DNA of 36,391 nt from Clostridia bacterium (GCA_017533425.1 JAFXIE010000143.1:1-36391); one strand, 5' to 3'. Shown: positions 14,978 to 23,354, counted from the stretch's first letter. Made by a program: numbers and translations. The notes: a model not told the origin generated them from the sequence alone.

Positions 14978-15790
14978 TCACAGGATCATTCCAAAGATAC
15001 GATCCATGGCATAAAAAAGCGGAAGAATAAAGATGACGCTGTCAAAGCGGTCGAGCACGCCGCCGTGACCGGGCATAAGCTTGCCGTAGTCCTTGATGCC
15101 GCATTCCCGCTTGACCAGGGAAAGGGCCAGGTCGCCGATCTGGCCGACGGCAGCGCCGAGAAGGCCGAAGGCAATGAGGGCAGGGATATTGACGGAAAGG
15201 TCAAAACAGCGCATGAGAACAAAGGCATACACAAGCTGGAAAAGGCAGGCGCCCACAATGCCGATGACGGAGCCCTCCACCGTTTTCTTCGGGCTGATGG
15301 TCGGCGCAAGCTTATGTTTTCCGAAAAAGGTTCCGCCGAAATAGGCGCAGGTATCGCTCATCCAGGCGGCAATAAAGGGCATCAGCACCAGATATTTTCC
15401 GTGGGCGCTTTCCAGCACCGGCAGCATCAGCGACAGAAAGAAGGGCAGCACCGCGCCGCCAAAAAGGGCGGCGAAGATCTCCGGGGCGCGGACGCTCTCA
15501 TGCCGCAGGATGGCCATGGTAAACAGGACGGTCACCATCAGGAAGGTGGCCAGAAGCAGCCACGCCGCATCCAGCGCAAAATAGCGCCACCAGGGGATGA
15601 GGGCAGCAAAGGCCATGGCCGTAAAGATCACCGCCCGGCTGCGCACCAGCCCGGTGGTATGAAGAAATTCATGGGCAGCCAGCGCGCACAGAAGACACAG
15701 GGCGCAGGCGGCCACCCACAGCGGCGCAAAATAGATGACTGCAATAAAAACCGGCAGCAGCACAGCCGCCGCAAGAATGCGAACCAGCAT
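14978..15790 (-). CDS. cdsA: Phosphatidate cytidylyltransferase
   Basis: Makes CDP-diacylglycerol from phosphatidate and CTP in the membrane, the branch point for phospholipid synthesis. The 270-residue protein has about eight hydrophobic segments. Central motifs are ISPKKTVEGSVIG (about 165-177) and GDLALSLVKRECGIKDYGK (about 218-236), followed by the family signature LMPGHGGVLDRFDS near the C-terminus. The ATG start has AAAGGA about 7 bases upstream. It follows uppS by 15 bases, the usual order in Gram-positive genomes. Confidence 0.97.
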   Translation of the reverse strand: MLVRILAAAVLLPVFIAVIYFAPLWVAACALCLLCALAAHEFLHTTGLVRSRAVIFTAMAFAALIPWWRYFALDAAWLLLATFLMVTVLFTMAILRHESVRAPEIFAALFGGAVLPFFLSLMLPVLESAHGKYLVLMPFIAAWMSDTCAYFGGTFFGKHKLAPTISPKKTVEGSVIGIVGACLFQLVYAFVLMRCFDLSVNIPALIAFGLLGAAVGQIGDLALSLVKRECGIKDYGKLMPGHGGVLDRFDSVIFILPLFYAMDRIFGMIL

Positions 15791-15805
15791 GAATATATCC
15801 TTTCT

Positions 15806-16588
15806 CTATCGGCGGGGCTTGCTCGACTTTCCGTAGCCGCCGAACCGGCGGTCACGCCCTGCAAAGGAGATGATGGCGCGGCAAAGCTCCTCCCCGGAAA
15901 AGGCGGGCCACAGGGTGTCGGTGACATAGAGCTCCGAATAGGCGATCTGCCAGAGCAGGAAATTGGAGACGCGCATATCTCCCCCCGTGCGGATGAGCAG
16001 GTCGGGATCGGGCACCCCGGCGGAATAGAGCCGGGCTTCCACCGCCGCGGCATCCACATCCTCCGGCGAGATGCGCCCCGCCGCAGCATCGCAGGCAAGG
16101 CTTTTGGCGGCATGGACGATTTCATCCCTGCCGCCGTAATTGATGCAGACATTGACCTGCATACCCGTGGTCTGCTCCGAGAGCTCCGCCGCCCGCCCGA
16201 TGAGGGCGAGAATATCCTCCGGGAAGGCGGAGGTATCCCCGAAGATGCGGAGCTTGACATTGCGCGCAAGCATTTCGTCGCAGGATTTTTTCAAGTACTT
16301 GCGGAACAGATCAAAAATGCCCCGGACTTCCTCGGGATCGCGCTTCCAGTTTTCGGTGGAAAAGGCATAGACCGTCAGATAACGGATGCCCAGCTCGGAG
16401 CAGAGGGTGGCGATGCGGTCAAAATTCTCGCTGCCGCGGGCGTGTCCCGCATTGCGCGGAAGGCCGCGGCTCTCCGCCCAGCGTCCGTTGCCGTCCATGA
16501 TGATGGCAATGTGCGCCGGGAGCCGCCCTTGCCGGCGGATATCCTCAATATCCGCCGCAGGGTTTTTCTTTCTCTGAAAGAGCTTCAC
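15806..16588 (-). CDS. uppS: Isoprenyl transferase (undecaprenyl diphosphate synthase)
   Basis: Builds the C55 carrier lipid for peptidoglycan by cis-addition of isopentenyl diphosphates to farnesyl diphosphate. The 260-residue protein shows the signature IIMDGNGRWA with the catalytic Asp32, then GHARGSENF and YAFSTENWKRDPEEV. The C-terminal RTGGDMRVSNFLLWQIAYSE block is also present. The start is a GTG at 16588, 7 bases after the frr stop codon. The GGAGGT ribosome binding site lies inside the last frr codons, so its translation is probably coupled to frr. Confidence 0.97.
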   Translation of the reverse strand: MKLFQRKKNPAADIEDIRRQGRLPAHIAIIMDGNGRWAESRGLPRNAGHARGSENFDRIATLCSELGIRYLTVYAFSTENWKRDPEEVRGIFDLFRKYLKKSCDEMLARNVKLRIFGDTSAFPEDILALIGRAAELSEQTTGMQVNVCINYGGRDEIVHAAKSLACDAAAGRISPEDVDAAAVEARLYSAGVPDPDLLIRTGGDMRVSNFLLWQIAYSELYVTDTLWPAFSGEELCRAIISFAGRDRRFGGYGKSSKPRR

Positions 16589-16595
16589 CGGGGTC

Positions 16596-17153
16596 TCAGA
16601 CCTCCAGAAGTTCCTTTTCCTTGCGGGCGCAGACCTCGTCCACCTTCTTGCAGAACTTGTCGGTCAGATCCTGCAGATCCTTCTCCACGGCACGCATATC
16701 GTCCTCGGTGATCTCGGACTTCTTCTTGCGGGCCTTGAAGACCTCCATACCGTCACGGCGGACATTGCGCACGGCGACCTTGGACTCCTCGGCATACTTG
16801 CGGACCTGCTTGACGAGATCCTTGCGGCGCTCCTCCGTCAGGGTGGGGAAAGCAAGACGGATGGACTTGCCGTCGTTGGTGGGGGTGATGCCGATATCGG
16901 AGGCGAGGATGGCCTTCTCGATGGTCTTGAGCTGGGAGGGATCCCAGGGGGCGATGACGAGCATACGGGGCTCGGGAACGGAGATGGCGGCAATCTGGTT
17001 GATGGGGGTGGGCGCACCGTAATACTCAACGCTGAGCTTATCCAGCACGGCGGGGTTGGCGCGGCCGGCACGGATGGCGGCATATTCGCTCTCCAGCGCT
17101 GCCACGGTCTTGTTCATTTTCTCCTCATAGGGTGCGTATTCGGTCTTGTTCAT
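16596..17153 (-). CDS. frr: Ribosome recycling factor
   Basis: Splits the post-termination ribosome together with EF-G. The 185 residues match the family length. The N-terminal helix carries [20 protein letters not shown], followed by the beta-rich domain II segment ([20 protein letters not shown]). The C-terminal long helix contains [26 protein letters not shown] lies 7 bases before the ATG. It follows pyrH, the conserved pyrH-frr pair. Confidence 0.98.
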   Translation of the reverse strand: MNKTEYAPYEEKMNKTVAALESEYAAIRAGRANPAVLDKLSVEYYGAPTPINQIAAISVPEPRMLVIAPWDPSQLKTIEKAILASDIGITPTNDGKSIRLAFPTLTEERRKDLVKQVRKYAEESKVAVRNVRRDGMEVFKARKKKSEITEDDMRAVEKDLQDLTDKFCKKVDEVCARKEKELLEV

Positions 17154-17195
17154 GCGTTTTACCTCCGGTTATTTCTTATTTATTTGTTTTTATAA

Positions 17196-17912
17196 TTATT
17201 CAGCGGTGACGAGGGTACCGACCTCTTCGCCCATGCAGGCGCGGTAGATATTTTCCGGGTCGGACAGGGCAAAGAGCAGCAGCGGGGTCTTGTTATCCAT
17301 GGAAAGGCTGGCCGCGGTGGAATCGATGACGGTGAGACCGCGATCGAGGATCTCCTTGTAGGTCATGCGGTCAAACTTTTTGGCATCGGGATTCTTGCGG
17401 GGATCGGAATCGTAAATGCCGTCAATATTTTTGGCAAGCATGATAACATCCGCCGCGATCTCCGTGCCGCGCAGCACGGCGCCGGTATCTGTGGAGAAGA
17501 AGGGATTGCCGGTGCCGCAGCCCAGCAGCACCACGCGGCCGGCCTTCAGCTCCCGGTCGGCATCCCGGCGGGTGTAGAGATCGGCGATCTCCCGCATCTC
17601 CACCGCCGTCTGCACGCGGGTCTCAATGCCGCAGCGCTCCAGGCTCTCGGAGAGGGCAAGGCAGTTCATAACGGTGGCCAGCATGCCGATATTGTCGGCA
17701 CGGGTGCGCTCCATGGGGCCGCCGTCCTTCAGGCCGCGCCAGTAGTTGCCGCCGCCGGTGACCACAGCCACCTCAACGCCGGCACGCACGCAGCGGGCGA
17801 TCTCCGCCGCCACGGCATCCACAGTGGGGATATCCAGGCCGAAATGCTTATCTCCGGCCAGGGCTTCCCCCGAGACCTTGATGAGTACACGCTTGTATTT
17901 TGCGCAGGACAT
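17196..17912 (-). CDS. pyrH: UMP kinase
   Basis: Phosphorylates UMP to UDP for pyrimidine nucleotide synthesis; the bacterial enzyme is a hexamer of the amino-acid-kinase fold. The 238-residue protein has KVSGEALAG (about 9-17), VVTGGGNYWRG (about 50-60), the MNCLALSESLE segment, GCGTGNPFFSTDTGAVLR (about 130-147) and the LAKNIDGIYDSDPRKNP loop. GGAGG lies 9 bases before the ATG. It lies 27 bases after argS and 42 bases before frr in the same operon. Confidence 0.98.
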   Translation of the reverse strand: MSCAKYKRVLIKVSGEALAGDKHFGLDIPTVDAVAAEIARCVRAGVEVAVVTGGGNYWRGLKDGGPMERTRADNIGMLATVMNCLALSESLERCGIETRVQTAVEMREIADLYTRRDADRELKAGRVVLLGCGTGNPFFSTDTGAVLRGTEIAADVIMLAKNIDGIYDSDPRKNPDAKKFDRMTYKEILDRGLTVIDSTAASLSMDNKTPLLLFALSDPENIYRACMGEEVGTLVTAE

Positions 17913-17939
17913 ATTCCATTTCCTCCCCTATTTTTGAGA

Positions 17940-19640
17940 TTACATGTGATCCGGGGCGCTGATCTTCATCATGCCCAGGACATTTGCCAGGGTTTCGCGG
18001 GTGCAGTCAGCCAGCTTCAGGCGGGCAAGCATAACCTCGGGTGCCTCGCCCTTGATGCGGCAGGCATTGTAGAAGGTATGGAAGGCGGCGGCAAGATCCA
18101 CCGCATACCGCGCAAGGCGGGTGGGATCCAGATCCCGGGCGGCAAAGCGGATCTCCTCCGGCAGCATGGCCAGGCGGTGGAGCAGAGCCTTCTCCTCTGC
18201 CGTTTCATATTTCGCGGCGTCCACATCCTTTGCCGCAGGCACCGCCACTCCGTCGGCTGCCAGCTGGCGGCAGAGGGAGCAGATGCGGGCATGGGCATAC
18301 TGGATATAGAAGACGGGGTTCTCATTTTCCTGCTTGACGGCCAGGTCAAGATCGAAATCGAGATGGGTATCGGGCTGGCGATAGTTGAAGAAGAAGCGGG
18401 CGGCATCGACGCTGATCTCATCCAGGAGATTGGAGAGGGTGATGGCCTTGCCGGTGCGCTTGGACATGCGGACGGCCTCGCCGTTGCGCATGAGATTGAC
18501 CAGCTGGAAGAGCATGAAGCGCAGAGAGCCGGGCTTGACGCCGATGGCCTTCATGCTGGCCTGGAAGCGGATGGTGTGGCCGTGGTGGTCGGCACCGAGG
18601 GCATCCACAACTTCATCAAAGCCGCGGACGAGGAACTTGTTGCGATGGTAGGCGATATCCACGGCATAGTAGGTGTAGAAGCCGTTCTGCTTGACCATGA
18701 CCTCGTCCTTATCGCAGCCGAAATCGGTGGCGCGGAACCAGATGGCGCCCTCTTTTTCATAGAGCGCACCGGCGGCGCGCAGGATATCCAGCGTTTCGGC
18801 CACGGCGCCGCTTTCGTGGAGGGTGGATTCCCTGAACCACATATCGTATTTGACATTGTAGCGGGCAAGGTCGGCCTGCATGCGGGCGATGTTGCGCTCC
18901 AGACCGAAGGCCACCAGCCCGGCCTTGAGCTCATCCTCCGGGGTGTTGAGCACATCGGCGCCCTTTTCCTCCGCATAGGCGGCGGCCAGGGCACGGATAT
19001 CGTCGCCGTGGTAGCCGTCCTCGGGGAATTGGACGGCATCCTCACCGAGAAGATGCTGCTTTAAGCGGCAGAGCAGGGACTCGCCGAAGAGAGCCACCTG
19101 ATTGCCGGCATCGTTGACATAGAACTCGCGCCAGACATCATAGCCGGCACGCTCGAAAACGGAGGCAAGGGTATCGCCGAGCACGCCGCCGCGGGCATTG
19201 CCCAGGTGCATGGGACCGGTGGGGTTTGCGGAAACAAATTCCACCATCACGCGCTTGCCGCGGCCGATATCCAGCCGGCCGAAGCTCTGGCCGGCCGCCT
19301 CGATCTCGCCGATAACACCGGCATACCAGGCGGGGCCGAAGGTGACATTGATAAAGCCGGGGCCGGCGATCCACACCTTGTCAAAGACCGTTCCTTCAAT
19401 GTTCATATGGGAGAGGATGCTCTCGGCGATCTTCCGCGGGGCCTGACGCATGGCCTTGCCCATGGCCAGGGCAAAGGTGGAGGACAGGTCGCCGTTCTGG
19501 GCATCCTTGGGAGTCTCCGCCGCAGGGGCATCAAAGGGGACATCGGGCAGCTCACCCGCCGCAATGGCGGCGCGGGTGGCCTCGGCCACAAGGCCGGACA
19601 GCAGCTGTTTGGTTTCGTCGATGGGATTCAGCATTTTCAT
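17940..19640 (-). CDS. argS: Arginine--tRNA ligase
   Basis: Class I aminoacyl-tRNA synthetase charging tRNA-Arg. The 566-residue protein has an N-terminal tRNA-recognition domain, the HIGH-type motif HLGN in NPTGPMHLGNARGG (about 140-150), EFYVNDAGNQ just after it, and a KMSKS-type MSKRTGK (about 390). The anticodon-binding DALR domain at the C-terminus ends in the typical APDHM. The start codon overlaps the stop codon of the DUF1934 gene in an ATGA; a second ATG two codons later is possible but further from the GGAG site. Confidence 0.97.
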   Translation of the reverse strand: MKMLNPIDETKQLLSGLVAEATRAAIAAGELPDVPFDAPAAETPKDAQNGDLSSTFALAMGKAMRQAPRKIAESILSHMNIEGTVFDKVWIAGPGFINVTFGPAWYAGVIGEIEAAGQSFGRLDIGRGKRVMVEFVSANPTGPMHLGNARGGVLGDTLASVFERAGYDVWREFYVNDAGNQVALFGESLLCRLKQHLLGEDAVQFPEDGYHGDDIRALAAAYAEEKGADVLNTPEDELKAGLVAFGLERNIARMQADLARYNVKYDMWFRESTLHESGAVAETLDILRAAGALYEKEGAIWFRATDFGCDKDEVMVKQNGFYTYYAVDIAYHRNKFLVRGFDEVVDALGADHHGHTIRFQASMKAIGVKPGSLRFMLFQLVNLMRNGEAVRMSKRTGKAITLSNLLDEISVDAARFFFNYRQPDTHLDFDLDLAVKQENENPVFYIQYAHARICSLCRQLAADGVAVPAAKDVDAAKYETAEEKALLHRLAMLPEEIRFAARDLDPTRLARYAVDLAAAFHTFYNACRIKGEAPEVMLARLKLADCTRETLANVLGMMKISAPDHM

Positions 19641-20095
19641 TCACACTCCGGGATTTCGTATTCTGCGCCTCTCGTCTTTTCGCGCACCGAGACCTCGAGG
19701 CTGTGGGTCGCGGCGACCTCGGAATCGTATTCCACGGTATATCCGAGGTGTATGCTTCCGCCCTCCGGTCGGAGGTCGGATTGCAGATCATGGGTGTGCA
19801 CCCCGATGGTCAGGCTGCCCTCGGCCATGCGCATGGCCGAGAAATTGCGCACATTCTTTCGGAAAACAAGCTCCGAGGAGACGGTGCCCGTCCGGGTCAG
19901 GGTCAGTGCGGGGGTTTCGTCCAGCTTCAGAAGGGTGGTGGTGCCGGCCATGCCGGTCAGTTCGCTTTCCTTATAGGATATGTAGTAGCACCCGTTGCGG
20001 GTGTACATGCGACCGTCGGTCACAAACTCCACCACATCCGGCTCTCCGCCGGCATCCTGAACGCTTCGGATGGAAATCATTACATCGTTTTTCAT
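19637..20095 (-). CDS. DUF1934 (YwiB-like) beta-barrel protein
   Basis: A 152-residue protein of the DUF1934 family, predicted to be a small calycin-like beta barrel. Visible family features are an N-terminal VMISIRSVQD strand, VEFVTDGRMY, YYISYKESELTGM and the central TGTVSSELVFRKN. The strand GGSIHLGYTVEYD comes near the end. B. subtilis YwiB is likewise encoded next to argS, and here the pair overlaps by 4 bases, so the link to argS expression is conserved. The molecular function is not known. The ribosome binding site is weak (AAGGAT about 13 bases upstream), suggesting coupling to murI, which ends 11 bases before. Confidence 0.88.
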   Translation of the reverse strand: MKNDVMISIRSVQDAGGEPDVVEFVTDGRMYTRNGCYYISYKESELTGMAGTTTLLKLDETPALTLTRTGTVSSELVFRKNVRNFSAMRMAEGSLTIGVHTHDLQSDLRPEGGSIHLGYTVEYDSEVAATHSLEVSVREKTRGAEYEIPECE

Positions 20096-20106
20096 GGGTT
20101 TTCGAT

Positions 20107-20943
20107 TTATCCTTCATGTTTTGCCGCAGTTTCGTCAAATATATCGCAGAGCGAGACGGTGGCCGTGATATCCGCGCCGAGGAACATTCCCCCAAAGCGG
20201 GAAAAGCTCTGGGCATCGTCGCTGACATAGCAGCTGACGCTGCCCCGGCGGCCGGGATCCGCCGCAAGGCCATCGGCCGCCAGCTCCCGGGCCAGCACCT
20301 CCGCCGTTTCGCGGCCGGGATCAATGAGAGTGACCCCGTTTCCGCACACGGCGCTCACCGCTGCCCGCAGCAGCGGATAATGGGTGCAGCCGAGGATGAG
20401 GGTATCCGCCCCGAATTCCAGAATGGGGGTGAGATACTCGCAGAGAAGCAGCCGCACCACCGGATCCTCCGGATCGAACCTGCCGTCCTCCACCAGAGGA
20501 ACGAGCAGCGGGCAGGGACGGCTGATGACGGCGGCATCGGGCAGGCGCTGCCGGAGCAGGCGCTCGTAGGTGCCGCTGCGGATGCTGGCGTTGGTGCCGA
20601 TGACGCCGATGCGGCCGCTGCGCGTTTCCCGCACCGCCGCCGCCACCGCCGCCTCGGTCACGCCGTAGATGGGCAGGCTGAAATTTTCCCGCAGCTGCGG
20701 CAGCGCCGTGGTGCTCACCGTGCCGCAGGCCACCACCGCAGCCTTGATATCAAAACGCTTGAGAAAGCGCATATCCTCCAGCGCATAGCGGATGATGGTG
20801 GGCGCCGACCGGGTGCCGTAGGGCACGCGCCCGGTGTCGCCAAAGAAGATGATATTCTCCCCCGGCAGGCGGCGCACCGTCTCCTTGACGGCGGTCAGGC
20901 CGCCGAGGCCGGAATCGAAGATGCCGATGGGCCGGTTATCCAT
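20107..20943 (-). CDS. murI: Glutamate racemase
   Basis: Makes D-glutamate for peptidoglycan by two-base proton transfer. The 278-residue protein has FDSGLGGLTAV (Asp9, Ser11), FFGDTGRVPYGTRS, the first catalytic Cys73 in VVACGTVST and the second, Cys186, in LGCTHYP. In most glutamate racemases the first motif is ACNT; here the Asn that contacts the substrate is Gly74, although both catalytic Cys are kept. GGGAGG lies 6 bases before the ATG. It overlaps ddl by 8 bases, pairing D-Glu and D-Ala-D-Ala supply. The related aspartate racemase family is a less likely alternative given the full MurI length and GDT..VPYG motif. Confidence 0.93.
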   Translation of the reverse strand: MDNRPIGIFDSGLGGLTAVKETVRRLPGENIIFFGDTGRVPYGTRSAPTIIRYALEDMRFLKRFDIKAAVVACGTVSTTALPQLRENFSLPIYGVTEAAVAAAVRETRSGRIGVIGTNASIRSGTYERLLRQRLPDAAVISRPCPLLVPLVEDGRFDPEDPVVRLLLCEYLTPILEFGADTLILGCTHYPLLRAAVSAVCGNGVTLIDPGRETAEVLARELAADGLAADPGRRGSVSCYVSDDAQSFSRFGGMFLGADITATVSLCDIFDETAAKHEG

Positions 20944-22006
20944 TCGCCCCTCCCTCTGCCTCGCAGGCCAGGGCGATCAGCCGATCGACCAGCTCCCCGC
21001 AGGGAATGCCGGAGGCTTCCATCAGCTTGGGATACATGCTGATGGAGGTAAAGCCGGGGATGGTGTTGATTTCGTTGAAGATGACCTTTCCCTCGGCGGT
21101 GACGAAGAAATCCGCCCGGGAGAAGCCGCGGCAATCCAGCGCCCGATAGGCCCGGATGGCCTCTGTGCGCACCCGCTCGGCCCATTCCGCCGGAAGACGG
21201 GCGGGGATGAAGATGCCGGAGGTATTGTCCAGATATTTTCCGCTGTAGGAATAAAAGCCGTCCACCGCGGCGACCTCGCCGACGATGCTGGCCATGGGCT
21301 CTCTGTTGCCGAGAACGGCAACCTCCACCTCCTGGCCCACCACCATTTCCTCAATAACCACCTTGGGATCCACCGCGGCGGCAACGGAAAGGGCATCGGG
21401 GAGCTCCTCTCTTGTGCGCACTTTGCTGATGCCCACCGAGGAGCCCGCGTTGGCAGGCTTGACAAAAACGGGATAGGCAAAGGCCGCCTCCACGCGTGCG
21501 GCAGTCTCCTCCGCCGCCGCGCCGGGCTCCGCCACGATCCAGCGGGCCTGGGAAAGTCCCGCCTGGGCGGCTACAGCCTTGGTTATGGCCTTATCCATGC
21601 ACACCGCCGAGGCGGCTACGCCGCAGCCGACGCAGGGAATGCCCGCCAGGCGGCAAAGCCCCTGAACGGTGCCGTCCTCACCGCCGATGCCGTGCAGCAC
21701 GGGAAAGACACAGTCCACCCGGCACAGCTCCACACCGCCTTCGCGGAAGATGCAGAGGCTCTTATGACCCGCATCGGGCAGGAGGCAGGCGGATGCAAGA
21801 CCCTCGGCCTTTTCCCAGGAGCGATCGCGCATGCCGTCGGATCCGCCCTCCCAGAGAAGCCACCGGCCGTCGCAGGTGATGCCGACGGTGATGAGCCTGT
21901 AGCGCTCGCGGCTGATATTTTCCGCCACCGTTGCGGCGGAAACGCAGGAAACCTCGTGCTCGGTGGATATACCGCCAAAAAGCAAAAGCACGGTTTTCTT
22001 ATCCAT
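20936..22006 (-). CDS. ddl: D-alanine--D-alanine ligase
   Basis: ATP-dependent joining of two D-Ala for the peptidoglycan stem peptide. The 356-residue ATP-grasp enzyme shows FGGISTEHEVS at the N-terminus, FVKPANAGSSVGI for ATP binding, the omega-loop segment FYSYSGKYLDNTSG and the metal-binding FNEINTIPGFT. The Tyr of GKY corresponds to the Tyr found in D-Ala-D-Ala ligases; D-Ala-D-Lac ligases such as the Leuconostoc enzyme have Phe there. I therefore infer normal vancomycin-sensitive precursors. The start is the ATG at 22006; GGAGGT is 12 bases upstream, a little far. It is the first gene of the long operon, behind a consensus promoter. Confidence 0.95.
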   Translation of the reverse strand: MDKKTVLLLFGGISTEHEVSCVSAATVAENISRERYRLITVGITCDGRWLLWEGGSDGMRDRSWEKAEGLASACLLPDAGHKSLCIFREGGVELCRVDCVFPVLHGIGGEDGTVQGLCRLAGIPCVGCGVAASAVCMDKAITKAVAAQAGLSQARWIVAEPGAAAEETAARVEAAFAYPVFVKPANAGSSVGISKVRTREELPDALSVAAAVDPKVVIEEMVVGQEVEVAVLGNREPMASIVGEVAAVDGFYSYSGKYLDNTSGIFIPARLPAEWAERVRTEAIRAYRALDCRGFSRADFFVTAEGKVIFNEINTIPGFTSISMYPKLMEASGIPCGELVDRLIALACEAEGGANG

Positions 22007-22104
22007 AATCCAATCAATACCTCCGTTATATTCCAATCGGGGGGCAGCACCTTCGGCGCCCCTCCATACATTATATATACACATGAAGACCCAGTATTTC
22101 CAAT

Positions 22105-22133
22105 ATTATACCATGCCGCGGGCGGAAACACAA
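22105..22133 (-). promoter_or_regulatory. Main promoter of the ddl-polC operon
   Basis: On the minus strand TTGTGT (22133-22128) and TATAAT (22110-22105) are 17 bases apart, about 100 bases upstream of ddl. The leader has a GC-rich hairpin (GGGGC at 22041-22045 with GCCCC at 22058-22062), but no T tract, so it does not look like an attenuator. Confidence 0.8.
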
Positions 22134-22205
22134 CCGGATTTTCAAACATCCTGCCCGCGGAAATGCCGAATTTTGCACATCGCCCTTTTCTTTTTGAAAA
22201 GGATA

Positions 22206-22214
22206 TGCTATAAT
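22206..22214 (+). promoter_or_regulatory. Extended -10 promoter for the flavodoxin-like gene
   Basis: TGCTATAAT with a TGn extension lies 37 bases before the start codon; the -35 region at 17 bases spacing is only T-rich. It is divergent from the ddl promoter. Confidence 0.6.
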
Positions 22215-22251
22215 GGTTTCAAACGAAACAAATGAAAGGCGGTTTTCCACC

Positions 22252-22650
22252 ATGAAAGCGAAAGTTCTTACCTCCACAGCCTCCGGCGCCGTCGGCAAGG
22301 CTGCCGAAGCCATCGCCCGCGCCCTGCAGTGCAAGTGCGACTCAGTCCCCCCTGCATATCCCTGCGATAAGGAGGCCGTTGTCTTCATCGGTGTCGGTGC
22401 TGCCGGCCTTTCCTCCAAGGTTATGAAGTATCTCTCCACCCTCAACCGCGCCTCCACCCGCAATGTGGCCTTCTTCTGCGCCGCCAGCGGCAAGGGCTCT
22501 GCCGAAAAGCTCGGCGAGACCCTCGCGGCCAACGGCATCACCGTCTACGCCGAAACCTTCATCTGCAAGGGCGGTCTCTTCACGGCAAAGAAGGAAGCTG
22601 CCCGCGCCGTGGAATGGATGAACTCCGTCTGCGAGCATCTGGCTCAGTAA
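22252..22650 (+). CDS. Small flavodoxin-like protein
   Basis: A 132-residue protein with a flavodoxin-like alpha/beta pattern. The first strand leads into TSTASGAVGKAAEAIA, the position of the FMN phosphate-binding loop, followed by AVVFIGVGAAGLSSKVMKYL, then VAFFCAASGKGSAEKL and a C-terminal helix. Cys residues occur at several points, including FICKGG. Members of this family usually carry FMN and serve in low-potential electron transfer, but FMN binding is not proven by sequence. The start is the ATG at 22252; an in-frame ATG 14 codons earlier overlaps the -10 box and would have no leader. It stands alone between a promoter and a terminator. Confidence 0.72.
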   Translation: MKAKVLTSTASGAVGKAAEAIARALQCKCDSVPPAYPCDKEAVVFIGVGAAGLSSKVMKYLSTLNRASTRNVAFFCAASGKGSAEKLGETLAANGITVYAETFICKGGLFTAKKEAARAVEWMNSVCEHLAQ

Positions 22651-22672
22651 TCAGCACCCCCGGTCTTTTATG

Positions 22673-22701
22673 GAGGACGGCTGCCGCCGTCCTCTTTTTT
22701 T
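22673..22701 (+). terminator. Intrinsic terminator of the flavodoxin-like gene
   Basis: GAGGACGGC (22673-22681) pairs perfectly with GCCGTCCTC (22686-22694) across TGCC and is followed by seven T. It starts 22 bases after the stop codon. Confidence 0.93.
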
Positions 22702-22750
22702 GCCCCAAATTTCGCCGATACCGTGCGCAACAAAACAAAATGCAAAGTGA

Positions 22751-22770
22751 GTATTCGCGAGTATTCGCGA
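22751..22770. repeat. Tandem decamer GTATTCGCGA x2 upstream of rplM
   Basis: Two exact tandem copies of GTATTCGCGA, each containing a TCGCGA palindrome, lie about 60 bases upstream of the rplM -35 box. They could be an operator or a chance repeat. Confidence 0.55.
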
Positions 22771-22829
22771 GATAATCGAAGAAAATAAAAGAAGTGCGTG
22801 GGAATTTTTATTTTTGTTAAAAATAGGTG

Positions 22830-22858
22830 TTGACAATACTTTTGGGCTGTGGTATCAT
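22830..22858 (+). promoter_or_regulatory. Consensus promoter of rplM-rpsI
   Basis: A perfect -35 TTGACA (22830-22835), a 17-base spacer, and TATCAT (22853-22858) lie in an A/T-rich context, as expected for a highly expressed ribosomal operon. Confidence 0.9.
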
Positions 22859-22903
22859 ATCCGGGCTTTGAAAAAACATATTTCATATAACGGAGGAAAC
22901 ACC

Positions 22904-23335
22904 ATGAACACCTACATGGCGAAATGCGAAAACGTCGATCGCAAGTGGTATGTTATCGACGCTGCCGGCATTCCCATGGGCCGTGTGGCTGCCAAGGCTG
23001 CCGTTCTTCTTCGCGGCAAGCACAAGCCCACCTTCACCCCCCATGTCGACTGCGGCGACTATGTCATCGTCATCAACACCGACAAGATGCTTCTCACCGG
23101 CGCCAAGGGTGAGCAGAAGTTCTATCGCACCCATTCCGGTTACGCCGGCGGCCTCAAGGAGACCCCCTATCGCATCCTGATGGCTACCCGTTCCGACTTC
23201 GCGATGAAGCTCGCCGTCAAGGGCATGATCCCGGCCACCGCCATCGGCCGCACCGCCCTTGCCCGCCTCAAGACCTTCAAGGGCGCTGAGCACACCCACG
23301 CTGCGCAGAAGCCCGAGATCGCCACTCTGGACTAA
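22904..23335 (+). CDS. rplM: 50S ribosomal protein L13 (uL13)
   Basis: The 143 residues match bacterial L13. Motifs include KWYVIDAAGIPMGRVA (about 13-28), the GDYVIVIN strand (about 47-54), FYRTHSGYAGGLKE (about 70-83) and the C-terminal LKTFKGAEHTHAAQKP. The start is the ATG at 22904, with CGGAGG 7 bases upstream; longer in-frame starts lie in the promoter. The codon pattern is strongly biased to C-ending codons, as in highly expressed genes. rpsI follows 19 bases later. Confidence 0.98.
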   Translation: MNTYMAKCENVDRKWYVIDAAGIPMGRVAAKAAVLLRGKHKPTFTPHVDCGDYVIVINTDKMLLTGAKGEQKFYRTHSGYAGGLKETPYRILMATRSDFAMKLAVKGMIPATAIGRTALARLKTFKGAEHTHAAQKPEIATLD

Positions 23336-23354
23336 GTAAGGGAGGAAGCTGAAC

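Noticed and set aside
22039-22065. Possible T-box or attenuator in the ddl leader
   Set aside because: Only a short GC hairpin is present; there is no T-box sequence and no T tract after the stem.
22213-22251. Upstream ATG for the flavodoxin-like protein
   Set aside because: It overlaps the -10 box, so a transcript from that promoter would not contain it.
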